Made by a program: the position numbers and the translations under genes. The notes beneath the pieces are model-generated. The model made no database searches and was not told the DNA's origin. It was given only the letters and a program-made list of their open reading frames with translations. A stretch of 64,000 nucleotides of DNA from Flavimobilis massiliensis (lineage in GTDB: Bacteria; Actinomycetota; Actinomycetes; Actinomycetales; Cellulomonadaceae). Below, one piece after another: positions 9,038-18,530 of the stretch (the stretch's first letter is position 1; each line of letters opens with the position of its first letter). The stretch spans positions 2,480,001 through 2,544,000 of the forward strand of contig NZ_LT964979.1 of assembly GCF_900240335.1 (NCBI RefSeq), read 5' to 3'.

Positions 9038-11293
9038 ATGCAGGTGCGGAGCGAGGCGATCGACTGGGTGCTGCCGTCGCCACGGCAGGTCCGGGCGCGA
9101 TGCGAGACGGCGCTGTGGTGGCTCGGTGTGCCGCTCGCCCTCAGCGCGGCCGTCGCGCTCCTCTGGACGCGCTGGGCATGGCTCGCCACTGCGGTCCTCG
9201 CGCTGTGGCTCGTGTGGATCCTCGCGACCGCGCGTCCGCACGTCCGCAGGCTCGCGTGGACCGCGACCGACGACGCGTTCGTCGCCCGCTCGGGGTGGTG
9301 GGTCCGCAGCGTGAGGAGCCTGCCGTGGTCGCGCGTGCGGTCGGTCGAGCTCTCCGAGGGGATCATCGACACCCGGCTGGGGATCGCGTCGCTCGTCGTC
9401 AAGGTCCCGGGGCTCGGGATCCCCGTCAAGGGCCTGGCGCCCGACGAGGCGAAGGCGCTGCGGGACGAGCTTCTCGCGAGGTCCGCGCGCGACAAGGTGC
9501 TGCCCGGAGAGGCGCGCGGGACGGCGCCCGTCTCCTCCGCGCCCGACTCCTCGACGCCCGACTCCTCGACGCCCGACTCCTCGACGCCCGACTTCTCCGC
9601 GCCCGTCGCCTCGGCGCCCGTCGCCCTCGACGGCGGCGTCGTCACCGACACCGAGGAGCCGCGGCACGAGCCCGCCACACCCCATGAGCCGGCGGAATCC
9701 GCTGCGGTCCCTGAGGCTGCCGAGCCTGACCTCGACCTCCCGTGGTTCCGCGCGCACCCCTTGAGCGACGTCGCCGAGTCCTTCTCCGCGCTCCTCGGCC
9801 TGGCAGGTTTCGGCGCGTACCTCGCGCTCCGGGAGGCCGAGGATGTAGGCGGCGTGCTCGACTGGGCGACGCGCACCGCGACCGACCCGCGCTGGGCGTC
9901 GCTCGCCGTCGCGGTCGTCGTGGCGATCGCACTGTGGTCGGAGGTGTCACGCCGCAGGACGTGGTGGGCGCTCGACGACGACGTCCTCCACCAGCGGTCC
10001 ACGGGAAGGGCGCGCACGCGCACGAGCGTACGGCTCGACCGGATCGACGGGGTCGACCTCGCGTCGTCCGTTGGGGCACGCCTCTTCGGTCTCGCCCAGC
10101 TCACGGTGCTCGTCGCGGACGGTGACGAGCCGATGACCGTCGGCCACCAGCGGCGCGAGGCCGCCGAGGCGATGCGCGCGCGGCTGCTCAGCCACGGGGC
10201 CGCCTATGTGGACGAGGTGACGGCGGGCCACGCGCCCGACGCAGGTTCCGGCTCGGCGCGCTCGACGGCGGAGCACCACCCCGCCCCCGACCCCGACCGC
10301 CCGGCGCCGGGAGACGCCCGGACGTCGGACGAGCCCCACGCCGCGACCGACGACGACCGCCGACCCGCCCGTGTGCGGCTTGCGCGCACCGACCGCCGCA
10401 CCGTCGTGCGCGCGTTCGTCCTGCGCGCCCCGGTCGCGGCCGCGCTCGTCGGGTCGCTCGTGCTCGCCGTCGTCGCGCTCACGGTGCCCGCGGTGCGCGA
10501 GGGGCTCTTCTTCGCAGCCGGCGGGGTCGCGTTCGCGGGCCGACGCGCGTGGACGCAGATCGACCAGGGCACGGGCCGCACCGTCGAGCGCGCCGGAGGC
10601 GACCTCCACGTCGCGTCGGGGCTCGCGACCCGCACCGAGAAGACCGGGCGGGCCGGCCGCGTCCACGCGGTGCGACTCGGCACGCGCCCCCAGTGGTGGG
10701 GCGCGGACCTCTGGACGGTCACGGTGCTCACCGGTTCCGACGACGGCTCGGACGACGAGACCGACGACGACGAGCTCTCGGGTGCGCTCCTGCCCGCGGC
10801 CGACGCGGCGACCGCGCTCACCGTCGCGCAGGAGGCGCTCCCGGCGCTCGCCCGGGTCGACCGTCGGCTGCTCGCTGACCTCTGGCCGGGCGCGCGCGGC
10901 GTCGTCCACCCCGACCCGACGGTCGACGGTGCCCCCGTGAGCGTGCTGCGGATGCCGGACCGTGCGTGGTGGCTCGCGCCGCTCACGTGGCGCGTGCGTA
11001 CGGCAGCGCTCGCGGGCGACGGGCTGCTCGTGCGCACGGGGCGGCTCGCGCCGCGCGTGACGTTCGTGCCGCTGCACCGCGTCCAGGGCGTCGCCCTCGA
11101 GCAGGGGCCGCTCCTGCGCCGGGCAAGGGTCGTCACGGTCGCCGTGCACCTCGTCGACGGACCCGTCAAGGTCGACGTCGGGCCGCTCGAGGCGACCGCC
11201 GCGCGGCACCTCGCGGACGAGCTCGCCGTCGCGGCCAGGAAGGACCTCCGGACACGCACGATGTCCGACGCTGGTGGGACACTGTGCGCATGA
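9038..11293 (+). CDS. Large membrane protein with bacterial PH-like (bPH2) domains, fused form
   Basis: 751 residues. The N-terminal unit (about 1-160) has two membrane helices (28-65) followed by a PH-like strand set (TATDDAFVARSGWWVR, then WSRVRSVELSEG). A low-complexity linker with a 15-base tandem repeat (nt 9541-9600, units encoding PDSST) leads to a longer unit (about 225-751) with more helices and two further PH-like regions, ending LTWRVRTAALAGDGLLVRTG. These two units correspond to the separate proteins encoded by the next two genes, so this looks like a fused paralogue (YdbS-like plus YdbT-like). The ATG is supported by GGAG at seven bases and TAGGCT at 9003-9008. The function of this family is unknown. 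The stop overlaps the next start (ATGA). Confidence 0.8.
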   Translation: MQVRSEAIDWVLPSPRQVRARCETALWWLGVPLALSAAVALLWTRWAWLATAVLALWLVWILATARPHVRRLAWTATDDAFVARSGWWVRSVRSLPWSRVRSVELSEGIIDTRLGIASLVVKVPGLGIPVKGLAPDEAKALRDELLARSARDKVLPGEARGTAPVSSAPDSSTPDSSTPDSSTPDFSAPVASAPVALDGGVVTDTEEPRHEPATPHEPAESAAVPEAAEPDLDLPWFRAHPLSDVAESFSALLGLAGFGAYLALREAEDVGGVLDWATRTATDPRWASLAVAVVVAIALWSEVSRRRTWWALDDDVLHQRSTGRARTRTSVRLDRIDGVDLASSVGARLFGLAQLTVLVADGDEPMTVGHQRREAAEAMRARLLSHGAAYVDEVTAGHAPDAGSGSARSTAEHHPAPDPDRPAPGDARTSDEPHAATDDDRRPARVRLARTDRRTVVRAFVLRAPVAAALVGSLVLAVVALTVPAVREGLFFAAGGVAFAGRRAWTQIDQGTGRTVERAGGDLHVASGLATRTEKTGRAGRVHAVRLGTRPQWWGADLWTVTVLTGSDDGSDDETDDDELSGALLPAADAATALTVAQEALPALARVDRRLLADLWPGARGVVHPDPTVDGAPVSVLRMPDRAWWLAPLTWRVRTAALAGDGLLVRTGRLAPRVTFVPLHRVQGVALEQGPLLRRARVVTVAVHLVDGPVKVDVGPLEATAARHLADELAVAARKDLRTRTMSDAGGTLCA

Positions 11294-11781
11294 CCACCGA
11301 GCCCAGCCCGTTCGACTTGCCCGGCGTCACCTGGCAGCGCGTCTCGCCCCGACTCGTCCCGGCCCGCCAGATCGCGGTCGCCCTCACGCTCGTCGTGCCC
11401 CTCCTCGTGGGGGTCGTCCTCGCGGTGCTCGTCCACCCCGCGTTCTGGGTGCTCGCGGGCGTCGTGGCGGTGCTGTGGGCATGGATCGCGATCGTCGTCG
11501 TGCGACAGGTCCGCGCGATCGGCTATGTCGAGCGCGAGGACGACCTCCTCATCCGCAAGGGTGTAATGTTCCGCAACCTCGTCGTCGTCCCGTACGGGCG
11601 CATGCAGTACGTCGAGGAGACGCAGGGCCCGCTCGCGCGCATGTTCGGCATCAAGTCGCTCCAGCTCCACACGGCTGCGGCAACGACCGACGCGTCGATC
11701 GACGGCCTCGACCCGGCGGAGGCTGCACGGCTCCGCGACCGTCTCGCGTCGCGCGGCGAGGCGCGGCTGGCCGGGCTGTGA
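11290..11781 (+). CDS. PH domain-containing membrane protein (YdbS-like)
   Basis: 163 residues: two membrane helices (about 27-72), then a bPH2 domain with the usual REDDLLIRKGVMFRNLVVVPYGRMQ strand pair (quoted in part: LLIRKGVMFRNL, VPYGRMQYVEE) and GIKSLQLHTAA. The paired YdbS and YdbT proteins occur together in many Gram-positive bacteria; their role is not settled, with envelope stress protection proposed for Bacillus. ATG start overlapping the upstream stop; the stop overlaps the next gene (GTGA), so the three genes form one coupled unit. Confidence 0.85.
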   Translation: MTTEPSPFDLPGVTWQRVSPRLVPARQIAVALTLVVPLLVGVVLAVLVHPAFWVLAGVVAVLWAWIAIVVVRQVRAIGYVEREDDLLIRKGVMFRNLVVVPYGRMQYVEETQGPLARMFGIKSLQLHTAAATTDASIDGLDPAEAARLRDRLASRGEARLAGL

Positions 11782-13364
11782 GCGCCCGCAGCACCGCGCC
11801 CGAGCTCGAGCCCGAGACCGGGCTCGCCTGGCAGCGCATGCACCCCGTGACGCCCGTCGTGCGCGGCTGGACCGTCATCGTTGTCGTCCTCTTCCTCGTC
11901 CTGCAGAACTCGGTGGAGAACTTCGAGGACCTCGGGGAGGCCGCCGACCTCGCGCGTGGGGTGGGACTTCTCTGGCTGCTCGGCGGCGTCGCCATCGTCC
12001 TCGCCGTCGTGGGGCTGTACTGCTGGGTCGCGTGGCGCGTCACGCGCTACGCGATCGGCACGGACGCCGTCCACCTGCGCAAGGGGTTCGTCTTCCGGCA
12101 GCAGAAGCAGGCGCGCCTCGACCGGCTTCAGGCCGTCGACATCGTCCAGCCGCTCCTCGCACGTGCGTTCTCGCTCGCCGAGCTCAAGCTCGAGGTCGCC
12201 GGTGGCGCCGGCTCGGGCGTCGCGATCGGCTTCCTGCGGCGAGCCGAGGCTGACGCCCTGCGCGCGGAGCTGCTCGCGCGCGCCGCGGGCGTCGACGTCG
12301 CCGAGGGTGAGGAGGCCCCGGTCGCGCCCGAGCGGGTCCTCTACGAGGTGCCGTTCGCGACGACGTTCGGCTCGGTGCTGCGCTCGTTCGTCACGCCGGT
12401 GCTCCTGCTCATCGTCGTGGGCGTCGTCGTGGCGGTCGTCGTTACCTCGAGCGCCGCACCGATCTTCTCGCTCCTGCCCGCCCTCTTCGGCTTCGGCGGG
12501 TACGTGTTCCAGCGGCTCGTCTCCGAGGCGAACTTCGTCGGCGCGGTCTCGCCCGACGGCATCCGGTCGCGCTCGGGGCTCCTCGAGACGCGGTCGCAGA
12601 CAATCCCGCCCGGCCGTGTCCAGGCGATCCGCATGCGTCAGCCGCTCCTGTGGCGGCGCAAGGACTGGTGGCGCGTCGACGTCACGGTCGCGGGCTACGT
12701 GCTCGGTGCGGACACCAAGGAGGTCTCGACGCTCCTGCTGCCCGTCGGCCCGCGCGCCACGGCGTTCGACGCCCTGTGGCTCGTCCTGCCGGACCTTGGC
12801 GTCGAGGACCCGCTCGCGCTCCTCGCGACCGGCCTCGACGGGCAGGGGCCCGATGGCGGGTTCACGACGAGCCCGCGGTCGGCCCGCTGGCTCGACCCAC
12901 TCACGTGGCGTCGTAACGGCTACGCGGTCACTGGCCGGTGCCTCGTCATCCGCCGCGGCAGGCTCACCCGCAGCCTCACGCTCGTCCCGCACGAGCGCAC
13001 GCAGTCGCTCGCGCTCCAGCAGGGGCCGTGGCAGCGGCGGCTCGGTCTGGCGAGCGTCGCACTCCACGTGACGCTCGGGCCCGTCCAGGCGTCCGTCCAC
13101 CACCTCGCGTCGGACGAGGCCGCACGGCTGCTCGACGAGCAGGACGACCGCGCCCGCTCCGCCCGGCGCGCCGAGGGCCCCGAGCAGTGGATGCGGCGCG
13201 TCGCACCGGAGCTCGCGGAGCAGGTCGAGGAGGCAGCGCAGGCCGAGGGCACGGCGCCGGACGGTTCTGCGCTCGGCACCGTGGTGCCCGAGGACGCCGC
13301 ACCCGACGGCACCGCGACACCCGACGACGCCGCGCGGTCCGCAGACGAGGAGTCCCGCGCGTGA
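11778..13364 (+). CDS. PH domain-containing membrane protein (YdbT-like)
   Basis: 528 residues. Membrane helices lie at about 30-45, 62-84 and 195-235. Three PH-like regions are visible: one from YAIGTDAVHLRKGFVFRQQ, one from GAVSPDGIRSRSGLLETR, and one from YAVTGRCLVIRRGRLTRS followed by LVPHERTQSLALQQGP. The last is clearly paralogous to the end of the protein encoded at 9038. The tail (about 475-528) is Ala/Asp/Glu-rich and probably disordered. GTG start in a GTGA overlap; the stop overlaps the DUF2520 gene (GTGA). Confidence 0.85.
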   Translation: MSARSTAPELEPETGLAWQRMHPVTPVVRGWTVIVVVLFLVLQNSVENFEDLGEAADLARGVGLLWLLGGVAIVLAVVGLYCWVAWRVTRYAIGTDAVHLRKGFVFRQQKQARLDRLQAVDIVQPLLARAFSLAELKLEVAGGAGSGVAIGFLRRAEADALRAELLARAAGVDVAEGEEAPVAPERVLYEVPFATTFGSVLRSFVTPVLLLIVVGVVVAVVVTSSAAPIFSLLPALFGFGGYVFQRLVSEANFVGAVSPDGIRSRSGLLETRSQTIPPGRVQAIRMRQPLLWRRKDWWRVDVTVAGYVLGADTKEVSTLLLPVGPRATAFDALWLVLPDLGVEDPLALLATGLDGQGPDGGFTTSPRSARWLDPLTWRRNGYAVTGRCLVIRRGRLTRSLTLVPHERTQSLALQQGPWQRRLGLASVALHVTLGPVQASVHHLASDEAARLLDEQDDRARSARRAEGPEQWMRRVAPELAEQVEEAAQAEGTAPDGSALGTVVPEDAAPDGTATPDDAARSADEESRA

Positions 13365-14320
13365 GCACAGCCCGCCCCGGGCGGCTCAGGGTCGGCGTCG
13401 TCGGCGCAGGCCGCGTCGGTGCCGTCCTCGGTGCTGCGCTGCGCGCGCTCGAGCACGACGTCGTCGGCGTCTCCGCGGTTTCCGAGGAGTCGCTCGAGCG
13501 CGCCGCGACCCTCCTGCCCGGAGTGCCTGTCCTCGAGGTGCCTGACGTCGTGCGGTCGGCGCAACTCGTGCTTCTCACCGTCCCGGACGACGCGCTCGGC
13601 GACCTTGTCACCGGCCTGGCGGCGCTCGGGGCGTGGCAGCCGGGGCAGCTCGTCGTCCACACGTCCGGCCGCTTCGGCACCCAGGTCCTCGCGCCCGCCG
13701 CGGCGGCCGGCGCGATCCCGCTCGCGCTCCACCCGGCGATGACGTTCACGGGCACGTCGCTCGACCTCGCGCGGCTCGAGGGCACGGCGTTCGCCGTGAC
13801 GTGCGGCCCGACCGTCCAGGCGATCGGTCAGGCGATCGTCATGGAGCTTGGCGGCGACCCCGTCGTCCTGCCCGAGGAACGCCGCGGGCTCTACCACGCG
13901 GCCCTCGCGCACGCGTCGAACCACCTCGTCGTCCTCGTCTCGCAGGCCGCGCAGGCGCTCGGCGCCGCAGGTGTCGAGCAGCCCGGCGCGGTCCTCGGCC
14001 CGCTGCTGCGGGCCGCGCTCGACGGAGCCCTGCGCGCCGCCGACGTCGCGGACTCCGCGCAGCCGCCGTCGGCCGCCGACCCGGGCGCGATGTCCGCGCT
14101 CACGGGGCCCGTCGTCCGCGGTGACGTCGGCACGGTGCGTGAGCACCTCGACGTGCTGGCAGGACTCGCCGCGGAGGAGGACGCGCTCGACGTCCTCGAG
14201 TCCTACCGGGTGCTCGCGCGCGCCGCCGCCGCACGGTCCGTGCGGACGGGACGTCTCGCCGAGGGCCCGGCACGCGAGATCATGGACGTGCTCGCCCAGG
14301 ACCACCCGGAGGAACCATGA
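13361..14320 (+). CDS. DUF2520 / Rossmann-fold oxidoreductase-like protein
   Basis: 319 residues. An N-terminal Rossmann fold starts with RVGVVGAGRVGAVLGAAL (around residues 9-26, GxGxxG). A DUF2520 C-terminal helical domain is marked by HPAMTF and YHAALAHASNHLVVL. The family resembles ketopantoate or F420-type dehydrogenases, and its position directly upstream of panC in actinobacteria suggests a link to pantothenate synthesis; no ketopantoate reductase is otherwise seen here. The reaction is unproven. GTG start (GTGA overlap); the stop overlaps panC (ATGA). Confidence 0.85.
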   Translation: MSTARPGRLRVGVVGAGRVGAVLGAALRALEHDVVGVSAVSEESLERAATLLPGVPVLEVPDVVRSAQLVLLTVPDDALGDLVTGLAALGAWQPGQLVVHTSGRFGTQVLAPAAAAGAIPLALHPAMTFTGTSLDLARLEGTAFAVTCGPTVQAIGQAIVMELGGDPVVLPEERRGLYHAALAHASNHLVVLVSQAAQALGAAGVEQPGAVLGPLLRAALDGALRAADVADSAQPPSAADPGAMSALTGPVVRGDVGTVREHLDVLAGLAAEEDALDVLESYRVLARAAAARSVRTGRLAEGPAREIMDVLAQDHPEEP

Positions 14321-15246
14321 CCAGCCCGACCGTCGCCCGCACCCGCGCAGAGCTCGACGCGGCCCTGTGGTCGCCCGAGGCACTGGCGGGCGTCGACCTC
14401 GAGGCCTTCGAGGAGACCGGTGAGGTCCCGCGCCGCGCCGTCGTCATGACGATGGGCGCGCTGCACGACGGGCACCTCGCGCTCGTGCGCGCGGCCCGTG
14501 AGGCCGTCGGCCCCGGGGGGCAGGTCGTCGTCACCGACTTCGTCAACCCGCTGCAGTTCGGGCCCGGCGAGGACTACGAGCGCTACCCGCGCGACCTCGA
14601 CGCCGACCTCGCGACCCTTGCGCGCGGCGGCGCCCGCGTCGACGTCGTCTTCGCGCCGTCGGCCGCAGAGATGTACCCGTCGGGGCCGATCGTCCGCGTG
14701 TCGTCGGGCACGATCGGCACCGTCCTCGAGGGCGCGATTCGCCCGGGGCACTTCGACGGCGTCCTCACGGTCGTCCTCAAGCTCCTCAACCTCGTCGCCC
14801 CGGACGTCGCGGTGTTCGGTGAGAAGGACGCTCAGCAGCTCCTCGCGATCCGGCGCATGGTCCTCGACCTCGAGCTGCCCGTCGAGATCGTCGGCGTGCC
14901 GATCGTCCGGCAGCCCGACGGCCTCGCGCTGTCGTCGCGCAACGCCTACCTGAGCGACGAGGAGCGCGCCCGCGCGCTCGCGCTGTCCGGCGCGCTGCGC
15001 GCCGGCGCCGAGGCCGGGGAGCGGGGCGCGGACGCCGTCCGCGCGGCGGCGACCGCCGTCCTCGAGGCCGCCGGGGTGGACCCCGACTACCTCACGCTCG
15101 TCGACCCGACTACCGTGGAGGACGTGCCCGCGTCGTACGCGGGCGGCGCGCTGCTGCTCGTCGCGGCGCGCGTCGGCACGACCCGACTCATCGACAACAC
15201 GGCCGTCGACGTCGTCCCGCCGAGCGCGGGCGGCGCCAGGGCCTGA
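14317..15246 (+). CDS. panC: Pantoate--beta-alanine ligase
   Basis: 309 residues. It condenses pantoate and beta-alanine with ATP to give pantothenate. MTMGALHDGHL (HxGH nucleotide-binding motif), the FVNPLQFGPGEDYERYPR block, FGEKDAQQL and the SSRNAYL loop are all present in order. ATG start overlapping the DUF2520 stop. PanD follows nine bases downstream, so the two enzymes that make and use beta-alanine are co-transcribed. Confidence 0.96.
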   Translation: MTSPTVARTRAELDAALWSPEALAGVDLEAFEETGEVPRRAVVMTMGALHDGHLALVRAAREAVGPGGQVVVTDFVNPLQFGPGEDYERYPRDLDADLATLARGGARVDVVFAPSAAEMYPSGPIVRVSSGTIGTVLEGAIRPGHFDGVLTVVLKLLNLVAPDVAVFGEKDAQQLLAIRRMVLDLELPVEIVGVPIVRQPDGLALSSRNAYLSDEERARALALSGALRAGAEAGERGADAVRAAATAVLEAAGVDPDYLTLVDPTTVEDVPASYAGGALLLVAARVGTTRLIDNTAVDVVPPSAGGARA

Positions 15247-15255
15247 GGATCCCTC

Positions 15256-15741
15256 ATGAACACCACACCTCCCGCGTCGCTCCAGCGCCCCATGATGATC
15301 GCGAAGATCCACCGGGCCACGGTCACGCAGGCGGACCTCCACTACGTCGGCTCGATCACCGTCGACGCCGACCTGCTGCGTGCCGCCGACCTCGTCGCGG
15401 GGCAGAAGGTCGACGTCGTCGACGTGACGAACGGCTCACGCCTGTCGACCTACGTCATCCCCGGCGAGCCCGGCTCGGGTCAGATCTGCATCAACGGCGC
15501 TGCCGCGCACCTCGTGCACCCGGGGGACACGGTCATCCTCATCGCGTACGGCCTCATGAACGACGCCGACGCGCGCACGTTCATGCCGCACGTCGTCTTC
15601 GTCGATGCGGACAACAGGATCGTCGACATCAACGAGGAGCCGGGTCTCGTGCCTGAGGGCTACGGGCTCGAGGCGTCGGGCCTGCCCATCGCGGGCTTCC
15701 AGGGCCACGGGGCCCCGCAGGACGCGACGGACCTCGCGTGA
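15256..15741 (+). CDS. panD: Aspartate 1-decarboxylase
   Basis: 161 residues. A pyruvoyl enzyme that decarboxylates aspartate to beta-alanine for PanC. The self-cleavage site is the Gly-Ser of LHYVGSIT (the Ser becomes the pyruvoyl group). The usual family N-terminus MxIAKIHRATVTQADL begins at the ATG at 15292 (MIAKIH at 15295); the ATG at 15256, which has a GAGGA site, would add about 12 residues. Either start is possible. The stop overlaps nadB (GTGA). Confidence 0.95.
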   Translation: MNTTPPASLQRPMMIAKIHRATVTQADLHYVGSITVDADLLRAADLVAGQKVDVVDVTNGSRLSTYVIPGEPGSGQICINGAAAHLVHPGDTVILIAYGLMNDADARTFMPHVVFVDADNRIVDINEEPGLVPEGYGLEASGLPIAGFQGHGAPQDATDLA

Positions 15742-17522
15742 TGACGCTCGACCCGGCGCTCACGAGCGCCGCCGCGAGCGTCGCGGTCGAGCAGACCCGT
15801 CCCGTCCTCGCGCGACGCCTCACGGCGCCCGCGCCGGGCTGGACGGCGCACGCGGACGTCGTCGTTGTCGGCTCGGGCATCGCGGGCCTCACGGCCGCGC
15901 TTGAGTTGCGTCGGCGTCTGGGCCCCGACGGCCGGGTCATGCTCGTCACCAAGGGCGAGCTCTCGTCGGGCTCGACCGTGTGGGCGCAGGGCGGCATCGC
16001 TGCGGCACTCGCGCCGACCGACTCCCCGGACGCGCACCTGGCCGACACGCTCGTCGCGGGCGTCGGCGTGTGCGACCGCGAGGCCGTCGAGGTGCTCGTC
16101 ACCGAGGGCCCCGACCGCGTGCGCGAGCTCGTCGGTCTCGGCGCGCACTTCGACCTCGCGGCCGACGGCGACATCGCGCTCACGCGTGAGGGCGGGCACC
16201 ATGCGGACCGCATCGCGCACGCGGGCGGCGACGCGACGGGTGCCGAGATCTCGCGCGCCCTCATCGCGCAGCTCGAGGCCGTGCTGGGCGATCCGGGCAT
16301 CGAGATCGTCGAGCACGCGCTCGTCCTCGACCTCCTTCAGGGGCCCGCGTCGCTCGACGCCGAGGGACGTGAGGTCCCCGGCGCTGTCGCGGGCGTGACG
16401 CTCCACGTCATCGGTGAGGGTCGGCGCGACGGCGTCGGCGCGGTGCTCGCGCCCGCGGTCATCCTCGCGACGGGCGGCATCGGCCAGGTGTACCGCTCCT
16501 CGACCAACCCGGTGCAGGCGACGGGCGACGGCGACGCGCTCGCCCTGCGCGCGGGTGCGACGCTCGGCGACGTCGAGTTCGTCCAGTTCCACCCGACCGT
16601 CCTGTGGGCGGGCTCGGGCGTGCGCGGCCAGCTGACCCTCGTCTCGGAGGCCGTGCGCGGCGAGGGCGCGCTCCTCGTCGACATCGACGGCGTGCGGTTC
16701 ATGCCGGACGTCCACCCCATGGCGGAGCTCGCGCCGCGCGACGTCGTCGCGCACGCGATCGTCGAGCGGCTCCGCCTCACCGAGGCCAACCACGTGTACC
16801 TCGACGCTCGTCACCTCGGCGCGGACTTCCTCCGCGAGCGGTTCCCGACGATCACGGAGCGGCTGCTCGAGCACGGCATCGACTGGACGACGGACCTCGT
16901 GCCCGTCGCTCCCGCGCAGCACTACCACTCCGGCGGCGTCGTCACGGACCTGCACGGCCGCTCGACGGTCCCCGGTCTCTACGCCGCGGGCGAGGTCGCG
17001 TGCACGGGGGTGCACGGCGCCAACCGGCTCGCGTCGAACTCGCTCCTCGAGGGGCTCGTCTTCGCGCACCGCGCGGCCGTCGACGTCGCCGCGCGTCTCG
17101 CGTCGGGCGAGCTCACGCGCGTCGAGCCTGTGGCGCACGAGGGCCGTACGGCGCTCGTCGCGGCCGCGATGCGCTCGCGCGTGCAGCGCGCGGCGGCGAC
17201 CGGACCGGGCGTGCTGCGCTCGCGCGAGGGTCTGCTCGCGTCGCTCGAGCGTCTCGCCGCGGTGCCGACGAACGGCGGGCCGCGGCCCGCGGGCGTCGTT
17301 GACGCGCACCCGCAGGTCGCCGAGTGGGAGACGACGAACATCCACCAGATCGCCACCGTCCTCGCGGCGACCGCCCTCGAGCGCGAGGAGTCGCGCGGCG
17401 GGCACTTCCGCACCGACTTCCCCGAGCGGGACGACGCGTGGCTGCTGCGGATCGATGTGCGGCTCACCTCCGACGGCACGCTCGAGATCCTCCACCGGGC
17501 CCACACGTCGGTGGCGCGCTGA
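15738..17522 (+). CDS. nadB: L-aspartate oxidase
   Basis: 594 residues. A flavoprotein that oxidises aspartate to iminoaspartate, the first step of de novo NAD synthesis. The FAD-binding VVVVGSGIAGLTAALEL motif is near residue 38, WAQGGIAAAL near 83, and GANRLASNSLLEGLVFAHR near 430. The start is given as GTG overlapping panD; an ATG follows immediately (15741). Quinolinate synthase (nadA), the partner enzyme, is not in this window although nadC is close by. Confidence 0.94.
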   Translation: MMTLDPALTSAAASVAVEQTRPVLARRLTAPAPGWTAHADVVVVGSGIAGLTAALELRRRLGPDGRVMLVTKGELSSGSTVWAQGGIAAALAPTDSPDAHLADTLVAGVGVCDREAVEVLVTEGPDRVRELVGLGAHFDLAADGDIALTREGGHHADRIAHAGGDATGAEISRALIAQLEAVLGDPGIEIVEHALVLDLLQGPASLDAEGREVPGAVAGVTLHVIGEGRRDGVGAVLAPAVILATGGIGQVYRSSTNPVQATGDGDALALRAGATLGDVEFVQFHPTVLWAGSGVRGQLTLVSEAVRGEGALLVDIDGVRFMPDVHPMAELAPRDVVAHAIVERLRLTEANHVYLDARHLGADFLRERFPTITERLLEHGIDWTTDLVPVAPAQHYHSGGVVTDLHGRSTVPGLYAAGEVACTGVHGANRLASNSLLEGLVFAHRAAVDVAARLASGELTRVEPVAHEGRTALVAAAMRSRVQRAAATGPGVLRSREGLLASLERLAAVPTNGGPRPAGVVDAHPQVAEWETTNIHQIATVLAATALEREESRGGHFRTDFPERDDAWLLRIDVRLTSDGTLEILHRAHTSVAR

Positions 17523-17550
17523 CGTCGCACGGCGTCGTTACGATCACCGG

Positions 17551-18456
17551 ATGACCCCCGCTCCGCGTGTGCGTGCGCGGCGTCGGCGACGACGTTCCGC
17601 TCTCGTCGTCGCGCCGCTGCTCGTCGTCGCTGCTGGCGTCTCCGCGTTCGTCGCGCTCGAGAACCTCGCGCCTCCGACGGTACGGTCGTTCGTCCTGTCG
17701 GTCGGCGCGTCGGTCCTCGGGGAGCCGTCGGACGCGCCGACGAGTCCCGGCCCCGGGACCCCTGCGCCGTCGCCGACGTCGGAGGCCGCGACGCCCACGG
17801 TCACGCCCTCAGACACGCCTGCCGACGAGCCCACCGTTGACGCCTCCGACCCGACGCCGTCGGGCCGCGGCTACGACGTCGACTCGCCGGACTCGATCAC
17901 CGTCGTCGTCAACAAGCTGAGGCCGTTGTCGCCGCTCGAGCACCGTCCCGACGACCTCGTGCCGGTCTCCGGCTCGGCTGTGACGATGCGCGCGGAGGCC
18001 GCGGACGCGCTCGCCGAGCTCCGTGCGGACGCGGAGGAGGACGGCAACCCCATCGCCGTGCACTCGGCGATGCGCTCGTACCAGGAGCAGCGCACGACGT
18101 TCGAGGGCTGGGTCGCGCAGATGGGCCGCGAGCGGGCGGAGCGCTCCTCGGCGCGCGCAGGGTTCTCCGAGCACCAGACGGGTCTCGCCGTCGACGTCGT
18201 CGCGCTTGCGGACACGTGCGGCGTCATAAGCTGCTTTGGCGAGACGAAGGCGTCGCAGTGGTTGGTCGCGAACGCGCACCGGTACGGCTTCGTCGTCCGG
18301 TTCGACGGCGCGCACGAGGAGTGGACGGGGTACAAGGCCGAGCCGTGGCACCTGCGTTACGTCGGGGTCGAGGTCGCGACCGCGATCCACGAGGCGGGCG
18401 GGCCGTCGCTCGAGGAGTTCTTCGGGCTCGGACCGGCGCCTGACTACGCGGACTGA
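17551..18456 (+). CDS. D-alanyl-D-alanine carboxypeptidase, VanY type, membrane-anchored
   Basis: 301 residues. A basic N-terminus and one membrane helix (about 15-38) are followed by a Pro/Thr/Ser-rich linker (about 55-105) and a LAS/VanY peptidase domain. The zinc signature is visible as GFSEHQTGLAVDV (His and Asp ligands) and EPWHLRYVG (Glu base and His ligand). It would trim D-Ala from peptidoglycan stem peptides outside the membrane. The ATG lies six bases after TACGAT (17539-17544), suggesting a leaderless transcript of its own. Its position between nadB and nadC looks like an insertion into an NAD operon. Confidence 0.88.
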   Translation: MTPAPRVRARRRRRRSALVVAPLLVVAAGVSAFVALENLAPPTVRSFVLSVGASVLGEPSDAPTSPGPGTPAPSPTSEAATPTVTPSDTPADEPTVDASDPTPSGRGYDVDSPDSITVVVNKLRPLSPLEHRPDDLVPVSGSAVTMRAEAADALAELRADAEEDGNPIAVHSAMRSYQEQRTTFEGWVAQMGRERAERSSARAGFSEHQTGLAVDVVALADTCGVISCFGETKASQWLVANAHRYGFVVRFDGAHEEWTGYKAEPWHLRYVGVEVATAIHEAGGPSLEEFFGLGPAPDYAD

Positions 18457-18530
18457 GCCGCTCCCGCGGCGTCCGTCGCTGTGCCCGAACGCTGTGGGAC
18501 GGGCCCGCCCGCGTGCGGTAGCGTTCGGGC

